Below, piece after piece: positions 26,333 through 34,420 of a stretch of DNA of 40,313 nucleotides. Position 1 is the first letter of the stretch. The number at the start of each line of letters is the position of its first letter. Source of the stretch: a bacterium. GTDB taxonomy: Bacteria; Bacteroidota; Bacteroidia; Bacteroidales; Bacteroidaceae. The notes under the pieces were generated by a model. That model did not search any database and was not told where the DNA came from. It saw only the letters and a program-made list of their open reading frames with translations. The stretch is from contig SFXD01000006.1 in assembly GCA_004559785.1 (NCBI GenBank), positions 1 to 40,313 of the forward strand, in the 5' to 3' direction. The translations under genes and the position numbers were made by a program.

Positions 26333-27568
26333 ATGTACGACATCAATAAGGTTAGGCAGGATTTTCCCATCCTGGGGCGCACCATCTACGGCAAGTACCC
26401 CCTTGTCTATTTGGACAATGGCGCAACCACGCAGAAGCCGCGGATGGTGGTAGAGGCGATGGTGGACGAGTATTACAACGTCAACGCCAATGTGCACAGG
26501 GGCGTGCATTTCCTCTCCCAGCAATCCACCGAGCTTCACGAGCAGAGCCGCGAGGCGGTGCGAAGGTTCATTGGTGCGAGGTCGACTTCGGAGATAGTCT
26601 TCACGCGTGGCACCACCGAGAGCATCAACCTCGTGGCATCCACCTTCGCCTCTGCCTTCATGGGCGAGGGAGACGAGGTCATTGTCAGCACGATGGAGCA
26701 TCACTCCAACATCGTCCCATGGCAGTTGCAGCAGCGCGACCACGGCATAAGGCTGAGGGTGATACCCATGTCGGACGACGGCGAGCTCTGCCTCGACCAA
26801 TACGAGCGACTCTTCTCCGGACGCACGCGACTGGTGAGCGTAGCCCATGTGAGCAACGTGCTTGGTACGGTTAACCCCATCAGCGATGTCATACGCATAG
26901 CACACGGACACGGAGTGCCGGTGCTGGTGGACGGAGCCCAGAGCGCGCCGCACATCCCCATCGACGTAACTGCCCTCGACTGCGACTTCTTTGCCTTCAG
27001 CGGCCACAAGATGTACGGTCCTACAGGCGTGGGCGTACTCTACGGCAAGGAGGAATGGCTCGACAGGCTGCCCCCGTATATGGGTGGGGGCGAGATGATA
27101 GACAGGGTGTCGTTCGAGAAGACCACGTTCAATGCATTGCCCTACAAGTTCGAGGCGGGAACGCCCGACTACGTTGCCACCACGGGGCTTGCCAAGGCGA
27201 TAGAGTACGTCTCGTCGCTTGGGATGGAGAACATAGCCGCCCACGAGCAGGAACTCACGCGGTATGCCATGAGCCGCCTTGGTGAGATAGAGGGGATGCA
27301 CGTCTTCGGCCCTGCCGACCACCATGATGCCGTAATCAGTTTCCTCGTATCCAGACCCGGGGGTGAGGGCTACATACATCACCTTGACATGGGAACGCTG
27401 CTCGACCGCATGGGGATAGCCATCCGCACGGGGCACCATTGCGCCGAGCCGCTCATGCACCGCCTCGGCATAGAGGGGACGTGCAGGGCAAGCTTCGGGC
27501 TCTACAACACGCACGAGGAGGTGGATGCCCTTGCCTCTGCCATCGAGAGAGTCATGCCAATGTTCTGA
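26333..27568 (+). CDS. sufS: Cysteine desulfurase SufS
   Basis: SufS is a PLP enzyme that takes sulfur from cysteine and passes it to the SufBCD scaffold. The 411-residue protein has the group II desulfurase motifs: YLDNGATTQKP, THRGVHFLS-type segment (here NVHRGVHFLSQQST), the PLP lysine Lys226 in FSGHKMYGPTG, and the active-site Cys370 in RTGHHCAEP on a short loop. It is separated from sufBCD by queH on the other strand and has its own promoter. No sufE or sufU gene is in the window. rnhB follows 10 bases later. Confidence 0.94.
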   Translation: MYDINKVRQDFPILGRTIYGKYPLVYLDNGATTQKPRMVVEAMVDEYYNVNANVHRGVHFLSQQSTELHEQSREAVRRFIGARSTSEIVFTRGTTESINLVASTFASAFMGEGDEVIVSTMEHHSNIVPWQLQQRDHGIRLRVIPMSDDGELCLDQYERLFSGRTRLVSVAHVSNVLGTVNPISDVIRIAHGHGVPVLVDGAQSAPHIPIDVTALDCDFFAFSGHKMYGPTGVGVLYGKEEWLDRLPPYMGGGEMIDRVSFEKTTFNALPYKFEAGTPDYVATTGLAKAIEYVSSLGMENIAAHEQELTRYAMSRLGEIEGMHVFGPADHHDAVISFLVSRPGGEGYIHHLDMGTLLDRMGIAIRTGHHCAEPLMHRLGIEGTCRASFGLYNTHEEVDALASAIERVMPMF

Positions 27569-27578
27569 GGAATACGCC

Positions 27579-28205
27579 ATGCTGGAACCATATTACATGA
27601 AGGATGCCGTTGAGGCTGGCTGCGACGAGGCTGGCAGGGGCTGCCTGGCAGGTCCCGTGTATGCCGCTGCCGTCATCCTCGCCCCCGGCTATGCCAATCC
27701 AGGGCTCAACGATTCGAAGCAACTGTCGGAGAAACGCCGCTACCAGTTGCGCACAGAGATAGAGCGCGATGCCGTAGCGTGGGCGGTGGGGGTGGTGGAC
27801 AACGTGGAGATTGACCGCATCAACATCCTCCGCGCAAGCATCCTCGCCATGCACCGGGCCCTCGATGCCTTGCAGGTGCGCCCAACGCACATCATCGTCG
27901 ACGGCAACCGATGGCAGCCGTACAGGACTCGTCAGGATGCAGAGCCCGTGCCAGCCACCACGATAGTCAAGGGCGACGGCAAGTACCTCAGCATTGCTGC
28001 GGCGAGCATACTGGCAAAGACGTACCGCGACGACTACATGCGTACCATTCACCTGGAATACCCACAGTACGGATGGGACAGCAACAAGGGCTACCCCTCA
28101 CGCTCGCACCGTGAGGCTGTCAGGGTCTTTGGGGCCACCAAATACCATAGGATGACCTTCAACCTGCTTGGCTCTGCGCAGTTGGAGTTCGACTTCGGGG
28201 AGTAG
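27579..28205 (+). CDS. rnhB: Ribonuclease HII
   Basis: RNase HII cuts the RNA strand of RNA-DNA hybrids and removes misincorporated ribonucleotides. The 208-residue protein shows the catalytic GCDEAGRG motif at 14-21 (Asp16, Glu17), LNDSKQLSEKRR, the HIIVDGN motif with the third Asp and the KTYRDDYM motif with the fourth. The start at 27579 follows the sufS stop; a frame opening earlier at 27525 would overlap sufS. The order sufS-rnhB on one transcript is likely. Confidence 0.93.
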   Translation: MLEPYYMKDAVEAGCDEAGRGCLAGPVYAAAVILAPGYANPGLNDSKQLSEKRRYQLRTEIERDAVAWAVGVVDNVEIDRINILRASILAMHRALDALQVRPTHIIVDGNRWQPYRTRQDAEPVPATTIVKGDGKYLSIAAASILAKTYRDDYMRTIHLEYPQYGWDSNKGYPSRSHREAVRVFGATKYHRMTFNLLGSAQLEFDFGE

Positions 28206-28251
28206 GCTTCCCTGTTAGCCGGAGGCTCAATCGCATTGGGTGCGAGTGTGG

Positions 28252-28268
28252 TTGCCCCTGGGGGGCAA
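28252..28268 (+). terminator. Short GC-rich hairpin after rnhB
   Basis: Arms TTGCCCC (28252-28258) and GGGGCAA (28262-28268) with a 3-base loop. It lies about 45 bases after the rnhB stop, with no T-run. A weak terminator candidate. Confidence 0.3.
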
Positions 28269-28369
28269 GGAGTGAGTCTCCGCCGCGTCATGGTCCCCGT
28301 AATCGTCCCGCGCCATTTTATAGAACACCCTTATAGTGCATCCCTTATGCAACATCCCTATCCGTTTTT

Positions 28370-28401
28370 TTTGTAACTTTCATTTTATTGTCGTAACTTT
28401 G
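28370..28401 (+). promoter_or_regulatory. Promoter of the gpmI-ung operon
   Basis: TTTG at 28370-28373 and TAACTTTG at 28394-28401 with exactly 20 bases between them form a full Bacteroidetes-type promoter. The start codon follows at 28442. Confidence 0.75.
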
Positions 28402-28441
28402 CACGCTGGAAATATGTTGTAACAAAAATAGACAGAAGACT

Positions 28442-29959
28442 ATGGCAAAGAAAGCGCTTTTGATGATCCTCGACGGTTGGGGCATCGGCAATCATGGCAA
28501 GGGTGACGCCATCTTCAACACACCCACTCCATACATCGACTCCCTGATGAGAGACTATCCCAATAGCCAACTGCTGGCGTGTGGCGAAAACGTGGGGCTT
28601 CCCGACGGGCAGATGGGAAACTCCGAGGTGGGGCACCTCAACATCGGTGCAGGACGCATCGTCTACCAGGACCTGGTGAAGATCAACCGGGCGTGTGCTG
28701 ACGGAAGCATAATGAAGAACCCCGGCATAGTGGAGGCTTATGAGTATGCCAAGGCAAACGGCAAGAGCGTACATCTCATGGGACTCACCAGCAACGGCGG
28801 CGTGCACTCCTCGCTCGACCACCTGTTCACCCTCGTGGAAATAGGACGTAAGTATGCAGTGCAGAATACCTTCGTACACTGCTTCATGGACGGCCGAGAT
28901 ACCGACCCAAGGAGCGGCAAGGGGTTCATCGAGCAGCTGGAGGCTAAGTGCCAGGAGGCCGGCAATGCCCACATCGCCCACATCGTGGGACGTTTCTACG
29001 CAATGGACCGCGACAAGCGTTGGGAGCGTGTCAAGACGGCATACGACCTCCTTGTCGGTGGCGAGGGCAGGCAGGCATCCGACATGGTGCAGGCAATGCA
29101 GGAGAGCTACGACGAGGGTGTGACCGACGAGTTCATCAAGCCCATCTGCAACAGTGCGGTGGACGGCACCATCAAGGAGGGAGACGTGGTAATCTTCTTC
29201 AACTACCGCAACGACCGCGCCAAGGAGCTCACCATCGTCCTTACTCAGCAGGACATGCCCGAGAATGGCATGCACACCATACCTGGGCTGCAATATTACT
29301 GCATGACTCCATACGACGCAAGCTTCACGGGCGTACATGTGCTGTTCCCCAAGGAGAACGTGAACAACACCCTCGGCGAGTACATTAGCAGCAAGGGACT
29401 CAGGCAGCTGCATACTGCCGAGACGGAGAAATATGCCCACGTCACCTTCTTCTTCAACGGCGGCAGGGAGACACCGTACGAGGGCGAGGACCGCATCCTC
29501 GTGGCAAGCCCCAAGGTGGCCACCTACGACCTCAAGCCGGAGATGAGTGCGTTCGAGGTCAAGGACAAGCTCGTGTCTGCCCTGGCCGATGGCAAGTACG
29601 ACTTCATCGTGGTGAACTTCGCCAACGGCGACATGGTTGGGCACACTGGCGTATACGATGCCATCGAGGCGGCTGTCAAGGCTGTGGACAAGTGCGTGGA
29701 GGAGGTTGTGGAGGCTGCCAAGGCGGCAGGCTACGAGACCGTCATCATCGCCGACCACGGCAATGCCGACAATGCCATCAACAGTGACGGCAGCGCCAAT
29801 ACGGCACACTCGCTGAATCCCGTACCATTCATCTACGTCACGTCGGATACCAAGGCTACCGTCGACAACGGAGTCCTCGCCGACGTAGCTCCCAGCATCC
29901 TCCACATCATGGGACTTGAGCAGCCGGCGGAGATGACGGGCAAATGCCTGATACATTGA
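28442..29959 (+). CDS. gpmI: 2,3-bisphosphoglycerate-independent phosphoglycerate mutase
   Basis: GpmI interconverts 3- and 2-phosphoglycerate in glycolysis using a phosphoserine intermediate and two Mn ions. The 505-residue protein has the alkaline-phosphatase-fold motifs: LDGWG with metal Asp11, the nucleophile Ser61 in MGNSEVGHLN, HCFMDGRDTDP, the NFANGDMVGHTG metal motif and IIADHGNADN. Length is normal. Its stop overlaps the start of the uracil-DNA glycosylase gene by one base (TGATG). Confidence 0.96.
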   Translation: MAKKALLMILDGWGIGNHGKGDAIFNTPTPYIDSLMRDYPNSQLLACGENVGLPDGQMGNSEVGHLNIGAGRIVYQDLVKINRACADGSIMKNPGIVEAYEYAKANGKSVHLMGLTSNGGVHSSLDHLFTLVEIGRKYAVQNTFVHCFMDGRDTDPRSGKGFIEQLEAKCQEAGNAHIAHIVGRFYAMDRDKRWERVKTAYDLLVGGEGRQASDMVQAMQESYDEGVTDEFIKPICNSAVDGTIKEGDVVIFFNYRNDRAKELTIVLTQQDMPENGMHTIPGLQYYCMTPYDASFTGVHVLFPKENVNNTLGEYISSKGLRQLHTAETEKYAHVTFFFNGGRETPYEGEDRILVASPKVATYDLKPEMSAFEVKDKLVSALADGKYDFIVVNFANGDMVGHTGVYDAIEAAVKAVDKCVEEVVEAAKAAGYETVIIADHGNADNAINSDGSANTAHSLNPVPFIYVTSDTKATVDNGVLADVAPSILHIMGLEQPAEMTGKCLIH

Positions 29960-30621
29960 TGGACGTGAAGATAGAGGACAGTTGGAAGGCTGTCCTTACC
30001 GAAGAGTTTCAGAAGCCATACTTCAGCGAACTGACCGATTTCGTTCGCAGGGAGTATGGCTCCTGCGTATGCTACCCGCCAGCCAGGCTTATCTTCAATG
30101 CATTCGACACTACGCCGTTCGACCGGGTCAAGGTAGTCATCCTTGGGCAAGACCCATACCACGGGCCGGGACAGGCGCATGGACTCTGTTTCAGCGTGGC
30201 GGACGGCGTGGATTACCCTCCCTCGCTGAGGAATATCTTCCAGGAGATAGCCGCCGAGACGGGCAAGCCCATTCCGCCAACGGGCAACCTCACCCGCTGG
30301 GCAAGGCAGGGAGTGTTCCTGCTCAACACGTGCCTTACCGTGCGCGCGGGGCAGGCCAACAGCCATTCGGGCCACGGCTGGGAGACCTTCACCGATGCCG
30401 TCATCAGTATTCTGGGCAGGCGCAGGGAGGGACTCGTCTTCATGCTGTGGGGAGCCCCCGCTGGCAGGAAAGCTTCGCTCATCGACGGCCGCCGCCACCT
30501 CGTCCTGAGCAGCGCACATCCCAGCCCCCTTAGTGCATACAGGGGATTCTTCGGCAACAAGCATTTCATTTCTTGCAACGAATATCTCGTCGAACATGGC
30601 AGGCAACCCATCGATTGGTAG
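29959..30621 (+). CDS. ung: Uracil-DNA glycosylase (family 1)
   Basis: Ung removes uracil from DNA in base-excision repair. The 220-residue protein carries GQDPYHG at 63-69 (catalytic Asp65, equivalent to E. coli Asp64), the FLLNTCLTV uracil-binding motif and HPSPLSAYRGFFG with the catalytic His. The start at 29959, directly overlapping the gpmI stop, gives the usual N-terminus; an ATG at 29944 would lie inside gpmI. It is translationally coupled to gpmI. Confidence 0.95.
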   Translation: MDVKIEDSWKAVLTEEFQKPYFSELTDFVRREYGSCVCYPPARLIFNAFDTTPFDRVKVVILGQDPYHGPGQAHGLCFSVADGVDYPPSLRNIFQEIAAETGKPIPPTGNLTRWARQGVFLLNTCLTVRAGQANSHSGHGWETFTDAVISILGRRREGLVFMLWGAPAGRKASLIDGRRHLVLSSAHPSPLSAYRGFFGNKHFISCNEYLVEHGRQPIDW

Positions 30622-30649
30622 CCGGGGCATACCCCGCGACTTGCCGCCT

Positions 30650-31189
30650 ATGGTCATGGTAGGCGACGTGATAGTGCACTCGGACATCTTCACCGAGTGC
30701 TTCCGCTGCGACATATCGCAATGCCATGGTGCTTGCTGCGAGGAGGGGGATGCCGGCGCACCGGTCACGCTCGACGAGGTGGCATACATCGAGTCGGTGC
30801 TGGATGAAATATGGCCACGCTTGCCGGCACAGGCACAGGCGGTCATCGACCGTCAGGGCGTGGCGTATACCGACCCCGAGGGCGAGCTCGTGACGAGCAT
30901 CATAGGCGGTGGCGACTGCGTCTTCCGCGGTCCCAACGGTTGCCTCCTGCCACAGCGTCCCATCAGCTGCCACCTCTACCCGATCAGGGAGAAGAGGTTT
31001 GGTGGAGGGCTCGTTGGCATCAACTACCATCGTTGGGACATCTGCCGCCATGCCGTAGGCAGGCTCTCGGAGGGTGGCACGCCGCTCTACGTATTCCTAA
31101 GGGAACCGCTCGTCCGCCGGTTCGGCCAGGAGTGGTACGACGAGTTGTGCGACGTTGCAGGCCAACTGCTGCAGGCTTTCCGGGGCTGA
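30650..31189 (+). CDS. DUF3109 family protein
   Basis: The 179-residue protein belongs to the DUF3109 group of small Cys-rich proteins common in Bacteroidetes. The N-terminal CFRCDISQCHGACCEEGDAGAP and the later CVFRGPNGCLLPQRPISCHLYP supply Cys residues that could bind zinc or an iron-sulfur cluster, as in the YkgJ-type family. No reaction is known. The start at 30650 (or Met two codons later) gives the usual family N-terminus; ATGs at 30533 and 30596 lie within ung. It is the last gene of the gpmI-ung operon and is followed by a strong terminator. Confidence 0.82.
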   Translation: MVMVGDVIVHSDIFTECFRCDISQCHGACCEEGDAGAPVTLDEVAYIESVLDEIWPRLPAQAQAVIDRQGVAYTDPEGELVTSIIGGGDCVFRGPNGCLLPQRPISCHLYPIREKRFGGGLVGINYHRWDICRHAVGRLSEGGTPLYVFLREPLVRRFGQEWYDELCDVAGQLLQAFRG

Positions 31190-31244
31190 TGACGGTCAGC
31201 CCTCTGCCATCCCGTCACTAACGACCATGTTGGGAAGGGATACG

Positions 31245-31287
31245 ACGACACATGGGACACCCTCCTTGTGGGTGTCCCATGTGTCGT
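31245..31287. terminator. Bidirectional terminator, perfect 18-bp stem
   Basis: Arms 31245-31262 and 31270-31287 pair perfectly around a 7-base loop. It lies between the convergent DUF3109 gene and FAD oxidoreductase gene, 56 and 19 bases from their stops, so it probably serves both. Confidence 0.8.
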
Positions 31288-31305
31288 ATTGAGTGTCTGG
31301 CGGGC

Positions 31306-32688
31306 CTACAGGAGGTATTGTCCTTCCTCCTTGAGGCGTGCGCGCAGGTGCTTTACGTCTACGCCGTGTACGTTGCAATCCCCTTGCTGTATGGCATGGT
31401 ATGCTGCCATACCAGCCGCCTCTCCCGTGACAAGGCAGGGCGGCATCACGCGCAGGCTGCCAAACGCCTCCTCGTCCGTTGATATGCATCGGCCTGCCAC
31501 AAGTACGTTCTTCAGTCCTTTGGGAGTGAGACAACGATAGGGGATGCCATGCGACTCGCCCTTCTTGTAACGGACGGGTACGGCGTTGCTCTTGTGTATG
31601 TCGATATAGTAGCAGTTGCGGCCAATCTCATCATCGAATTGCTTGCGCTCTCTCCAGTCGTTGCCAGTAAACAGATAGTCGCCTACCACGCGCCTGCTGT
31701 CCCTTGCGCCGAGCAACGATGCCGTCTTCACGAGGAAGGCGTTGCCGAAGGCCTTAGGGGCGCATTCGCGCAGGGCTTCCAGGAACTGCTCTGCCAGTTC
31801 GCGTCCCTCCTTCATTGCCTTCGATACCTTCCATGGGTCGGTGGCATCCGTCTCTATGTGCCCTGCATTGAACTGCACCACGTTCGGGCCCACCATGTTG
31901 AGGCACAGGTGTCCCATGCTCTTGGGGTAGCGTCCTTCGGCGATGCCCTTGTTGAGGGGCGAGTTCTGGTTGCCGCTATGCAGGTTGGGAGTCTCGTACC
32001 TGAAGGCGTATGTGTCCACGTTTGCGAGCGAGAAGCACAGCGTGGAGCTCTGCAGGACATCGGTCTTGAGTGTCTCGGCGCCTGCCCATGCGGCAAGGTC
32101 TCCGTCGCCCGTGGCATCCACGTATACTTTTGCCTTGAAGGCAGTGAGTCCGTCCTTGTTGGCAACGATGATGGCATCCACCTTGTCCTGGCTGTCCATC
32201 TCCACCGCTGCCAGGCGCGAGAAGAACAGCACCTGAGCCCCCGACTCTGCCACGAGGCGGTCGTACAGTTGCATCAGGTACTCGGGGTTGATGTTCAGCC
32301 AGTCGACCCGGTTCTTGGGCTCGTGTGGTACACCTGCTCTCGACAGGTTGAATATCTTCTCTGCCAGGCCCTTGTAGATGACCTTCTCGCCGTCCGAGAA
32401 CGGGCACCATGCAGGCACCATGCCAGCCGTACCCATGCCTCCCAGCTGTCCCATTGCCTCGATGAGCAGGGTGCGTGCCCCCTCGCGTGCCGCCGAGATG
32501 GCTGCCGTGCAGCCTGATGGCCCGCCGCCCACCACTATCACGTCCCACTGGTCGTTGACCGTTATCTTCCTGCCTTTCAGCGACAGTTGCGTCCCCTTGG
32601 GGGCGGCGTGTGCGCTGCCTATGGATGGTATGGCAGAGGCTACCGCCAGGGTGCCTGCCGCCTTGATGAAACTCCTTCTGCTGCTCAT
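31306..32688 (-). CDS. Tat-exported FAD-dependent oxidoreductase
   Basis: The 460-residue protein starts with a twin-arginine signal (SSRRSFIKAAG) and a hydrophobic segment to about residue 28. A Rossmann FAD-binding motif follows (VVGGGPSGC, 52-60), with EAMGQLGGMGTAGMVP, the arrangement of the FAD_oxidored family (PF12831-type). It also has the second FAD contact YVDATGDGDLA and the C-terminal LVAGRCISTDEEAFGSLRVMPPCLVTGEAAG. Tat export fits a cofactor loaded in the cytoplasm before transport. The family includes enzymes of unknown substrate in polysaccharide degraders, so none is assigned. It stands alone, with its own promoter. Confidence 0.85.
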   Translation of the reverse strand: MSSRRSFIKAAGTLAVASAIPSIGSAHAAPKGTQLSLKGRKITVNDQWDVIVVGGGPSGCTAAISAAREGARTLLIEAMGQLGGMGTAGMVPAWCPFSDGEKVIYKGLAEKIFNLSRAGVPHEPKNRVDWLNINPEYLMQLYDRLVAESGAQVLFFSRLAAVEMDSQDKVDAIIVANKDGLTAFKAKVYVDATGDGDLAAWAGAETLKTDVLQSSTLCFSLANVDTYAFRYETPNLHSGNQNSPLNKGIAEGRYPKSMGHLCLNMVGPNVVQFNAGHIETDATDPWKVSKAMKEGRELAEQFLEALRECAPKAFGNAFLVKTASLLGARDSRRVVGDYLFTGNDWRERKQFDDEIGRNCYYIDIHKSNAVPVRYKKGESHGIPYRCLTPKGLKNVLVAGRCISTDEEAFGSLRVMPPCLVTGEAAGMAAYHAIQQGDCNVHGVDVKHLRARLKEEGQYLL

Positions 32689-32743
32689 GGTCGAAATGCT
32701 TGTCTTTTTTCCTTGTAATGTGTTGTTGTGTGATATCTGGATG

Positions 32744-32775
32744 CAAATGTAAGCAAAAAAGATACAACTTGCAAG
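32744..32775 (-). promoter_or_regulatory. Promoter of the FAD oxidoreductase gene
   Basis: TACATTTG at 32751-32744 with CTTG at 32775-32772 about 20 bases upstream on the minus strand. Confidence 0.55.
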
Positions 32776-32834
32776 CCTGGCTTGATAAATTTTGCGTATT
32801 GTGACGTACCTCGCCCCATCTCACGGCCCACGGG

Positions 32835-33278
32835 TCAGGGTGGGGACGTGGACTTGACGAGATTCGCCACTATGCGGTGCCGGTTGCCCGACGGTCGCAG
32901 TGCGACGTGTATCCATGGGCGGGAACCGTCGCGGCTGTGTTCCCAGATGAGTTCGTCGAAGGGGCAGTTTGCCATGACCCATGCGAACCATCGTCGGCCC
33001 GTTGCCTCGTCGGGTATGACGAGGTCTGCTGCGCATCCGGTGAGATGGTTGGACGTGGCTGCGCCCCCGACGGCGCGGTTCAGGTCCGTGCATCTGAATC
33101 CGCTGCTGATGGCTATTGGGCGTCGGGCGTATTGGCGCAAGGGTTCGAGTACCTGCACGCAAAGGTTAGCGAGGTTGCGTCTTGCCTGTGGGTCTGTGAC
33201 GCGGTTGCTGATGCCTCTGGCAATGGCTGTGGAGGAGTGTTCGAACTCCTCGATGGTGAAGTGTGGCGTAAGTTTCAT
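32835..33278 (-). CDS. M15-type peptidoglycan peptidase, endolysin-like
   Basis: This 147-residue protein belongs to the small M15 (peptidase_M15_3-type) zinc peptidases that cut peptidoglycan crosslinks or D-Ala-D-Ala ends. Zinc ligands are visible as His78 (SNHLTG), Asp85 (GCAADL) and His124 (WIHV), preceded by the conserved SSGFRCTDLN segment. It lacks a signal peptide and lies at the end of a minus-strand operon after a spanin-like lipoprotein and a DUF5675 protein. That setting suits a phage-type endolysin needing a holin for release. A cellular housekeeping role is less likely, as those enzymes are normally exported. Confidence 0.82.
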   Translation of the reverse strand: MKLTPHFTIEEFEHSSTAIARGISNRVTDPQARRNLANLCVQVLEPLRQYARRPIAISSGFRCTDLNRAVGGAATSNHLTGCAADLVIPDEATGRRWFAWVMANCPFDELIWEHSRDGSRPWIHVALRPSGNRHRIVANLVKSTSPP

Positions 33279-33338
33279 GGGGGATAAGTGGTGTTGGTTG
33301 ATGTTACTTGTTTGCGTTCTCTCTGATGGCGTCGTCGT

Positions 33339-33758
33339 TCAGCGAAGCCGCTTCCGCAGTGCTGCCCATAGGCAGGCCAGTGCGATGGCACATGCGCCGA
33401 TGCAGGCAAGGACCTTTGCCCATAGAGGGGTGCGATACACTTCCCTGAAGGTCTCCACCTCGTGTGTGACGTGCAAGGTATCCGTGCGTACCTTGAATAT
33501 TGTGTCCCTTAGGTACTTGTACCTGTATTCCACTGAGACGTCCCTCAGCACTATTGTGTCCGGTACGCACGACGCGGTATCTGCCGTGCCCCTCCTGTAG
33601 TCAGAATAGTGGTTCCGGTAAACGTGTACCGAGTCGTACTGTCGTGCCGACACGTAGACGGTGTCGTGCGTGTTGCGTGCCGTTGCGTGAATGGCGTGCC
33701 GTGTGCCTGCGCACCCTGCCATTCCGAGTGCCATGGACAATAGTATGTACTTTTTCAT
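33339..33758 (-). CDS. Lipoprotein with C-terminal membrane anchor (u-spanin-like)
   Basis: The 139-residue protein starts with a lipoprotein signal whose lipobox is MAGC (Cys16), and ends with one transmembrane helix (about 112-134) and a basic tail. The stretch between, rich in Asp, Tyr, Thr and Arg, would cross the periplasm. An outer-membrane lipid anchor plus an inner-membrane C-terminal helix is the plan of unimolecular spanins, which fuse the two membranes in the last step of phage lysis. The start at 33758 overlaps the stop of the DUF5675 gene by 4 bases. An earlier ATG at 34034 runs through that gene in another frame and is rejected. Function is inferred from architecture and neighbours. 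Confidence 0.72.
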   Translation of the reverse strand: MKKYILLSMALGMAGCAGTRHAIHATARNTHDTVYVSARQYDSVHVYRNHYSDYRRGTADTASCVPDTIVLRDVSVEYRYKYLRDTIFKVRTDTLHVTHEVETFREVYRTPLWAKVLACIGACAIALACLWAALRKRLR

Positions 33759-34363
33759 GATTCCTGTTTGTCTTGTTTGGTGTTTGTGTTTGTGTTTATC
33801 TTTCCCTGCGGCTTCGTGTAGCTGATGTTGAGCGAGACACTGTTGCCCCGTTCCAGGTTCTTGCGTATGCGCTCGCACAGCGAGTCGAAAGCCCTCCGGC
33901 TGTTGCAGACTATGCCCGGCACGAGCGACGTGCCCAGCAGTATGCCTCCGTCGCCTTGTCCCAGCACGCCCGAGCCCGTGCACAGGCGGTGGCAGACGGC
34001 TTGTGGGATGTTGCGCAGTGCAGTCCTTTCGCAATCCTCTGCTTCATTCAGCAGCAGTAGGAGTTCGTTGTCTGGCATGCCCTGTCCGATGGCTTGCAGC
34101 AGGTTGTCGTACGTCGACAGGCGTATCTTGCAGCGTCTGTCGTGTATGCTGCTGCACAATGTGCAGCCAGGTTGCCCCGGTACTTGCAGGCAGGGCACCT
34201 TGCGTGCCGCCTTGGGGCATTTGCGCATGGTCAGTTCATAATGTCCTTCTGGCAGTCTCGTTGCCAGGGCTTCTGTGGAGTCGCACACATAGGTGCCTCC
34301 GATGTATACGCTTCCGTCGACGGAGCGTTTCCCTACGTGGGTTCTGTTGATGATGATTTCCAT
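33755..34363 (-). CDS. DUF5675 family protein
   Basis: The 202-residue protein begins with a segment like the DUF5675 fold: KRSVDGSVYIGGTYVCDSTEAL, then LPEGHYELTMRK. Next comes a Cys-containing block (CPKAARKVPCLQVPGQPGCTLC) and a C-terminal region that looks independent (about residues 90-202). That part includes a predicted helix with RIRKNLERGNS and a Lys/Thr-rich tail. DUF5675 genes occur in phages and integrated elements of Bacteroidales beside endolysin genes; a role in lysis or wall remodelling is suspected but unproven. It overlaps the lipoprotein start by 4 bases and follows the DUF3987 gene. Confidence 0.68.
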   Translation of the reverse strand: MEIIINRTHVGKRSVDGSVYIGGTYVCDSTEALATRLPEGHYELTMRKCPKAARKVPCLQVPGQPGCTLCSSIHDRRCKIRLSTYDNLLQAIGQGMPDNELLLLLNEAEDCERTALRNIPQAVCHRLCTGSGVLGQGDGGILLGTSLVPGIVCNSRRAFDSLCERIRKNLERGNSVSLNISYTKPQGKINTNTNTKQDKQES

Positions 34364-34420
34364 ATTACTTTTCTGTGTTAAAGGGTTGTATGTTGATGTT
34401 TGTCAGGTATGGATGTACGT

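Noticed and set aside
33304..33570. 88-codon open frame inside the spanin-like gene, as a possible embedded Rz1-like gene
   Set aside because: It has no lipobox or signal peptide and its composition looks like a frame shadow.
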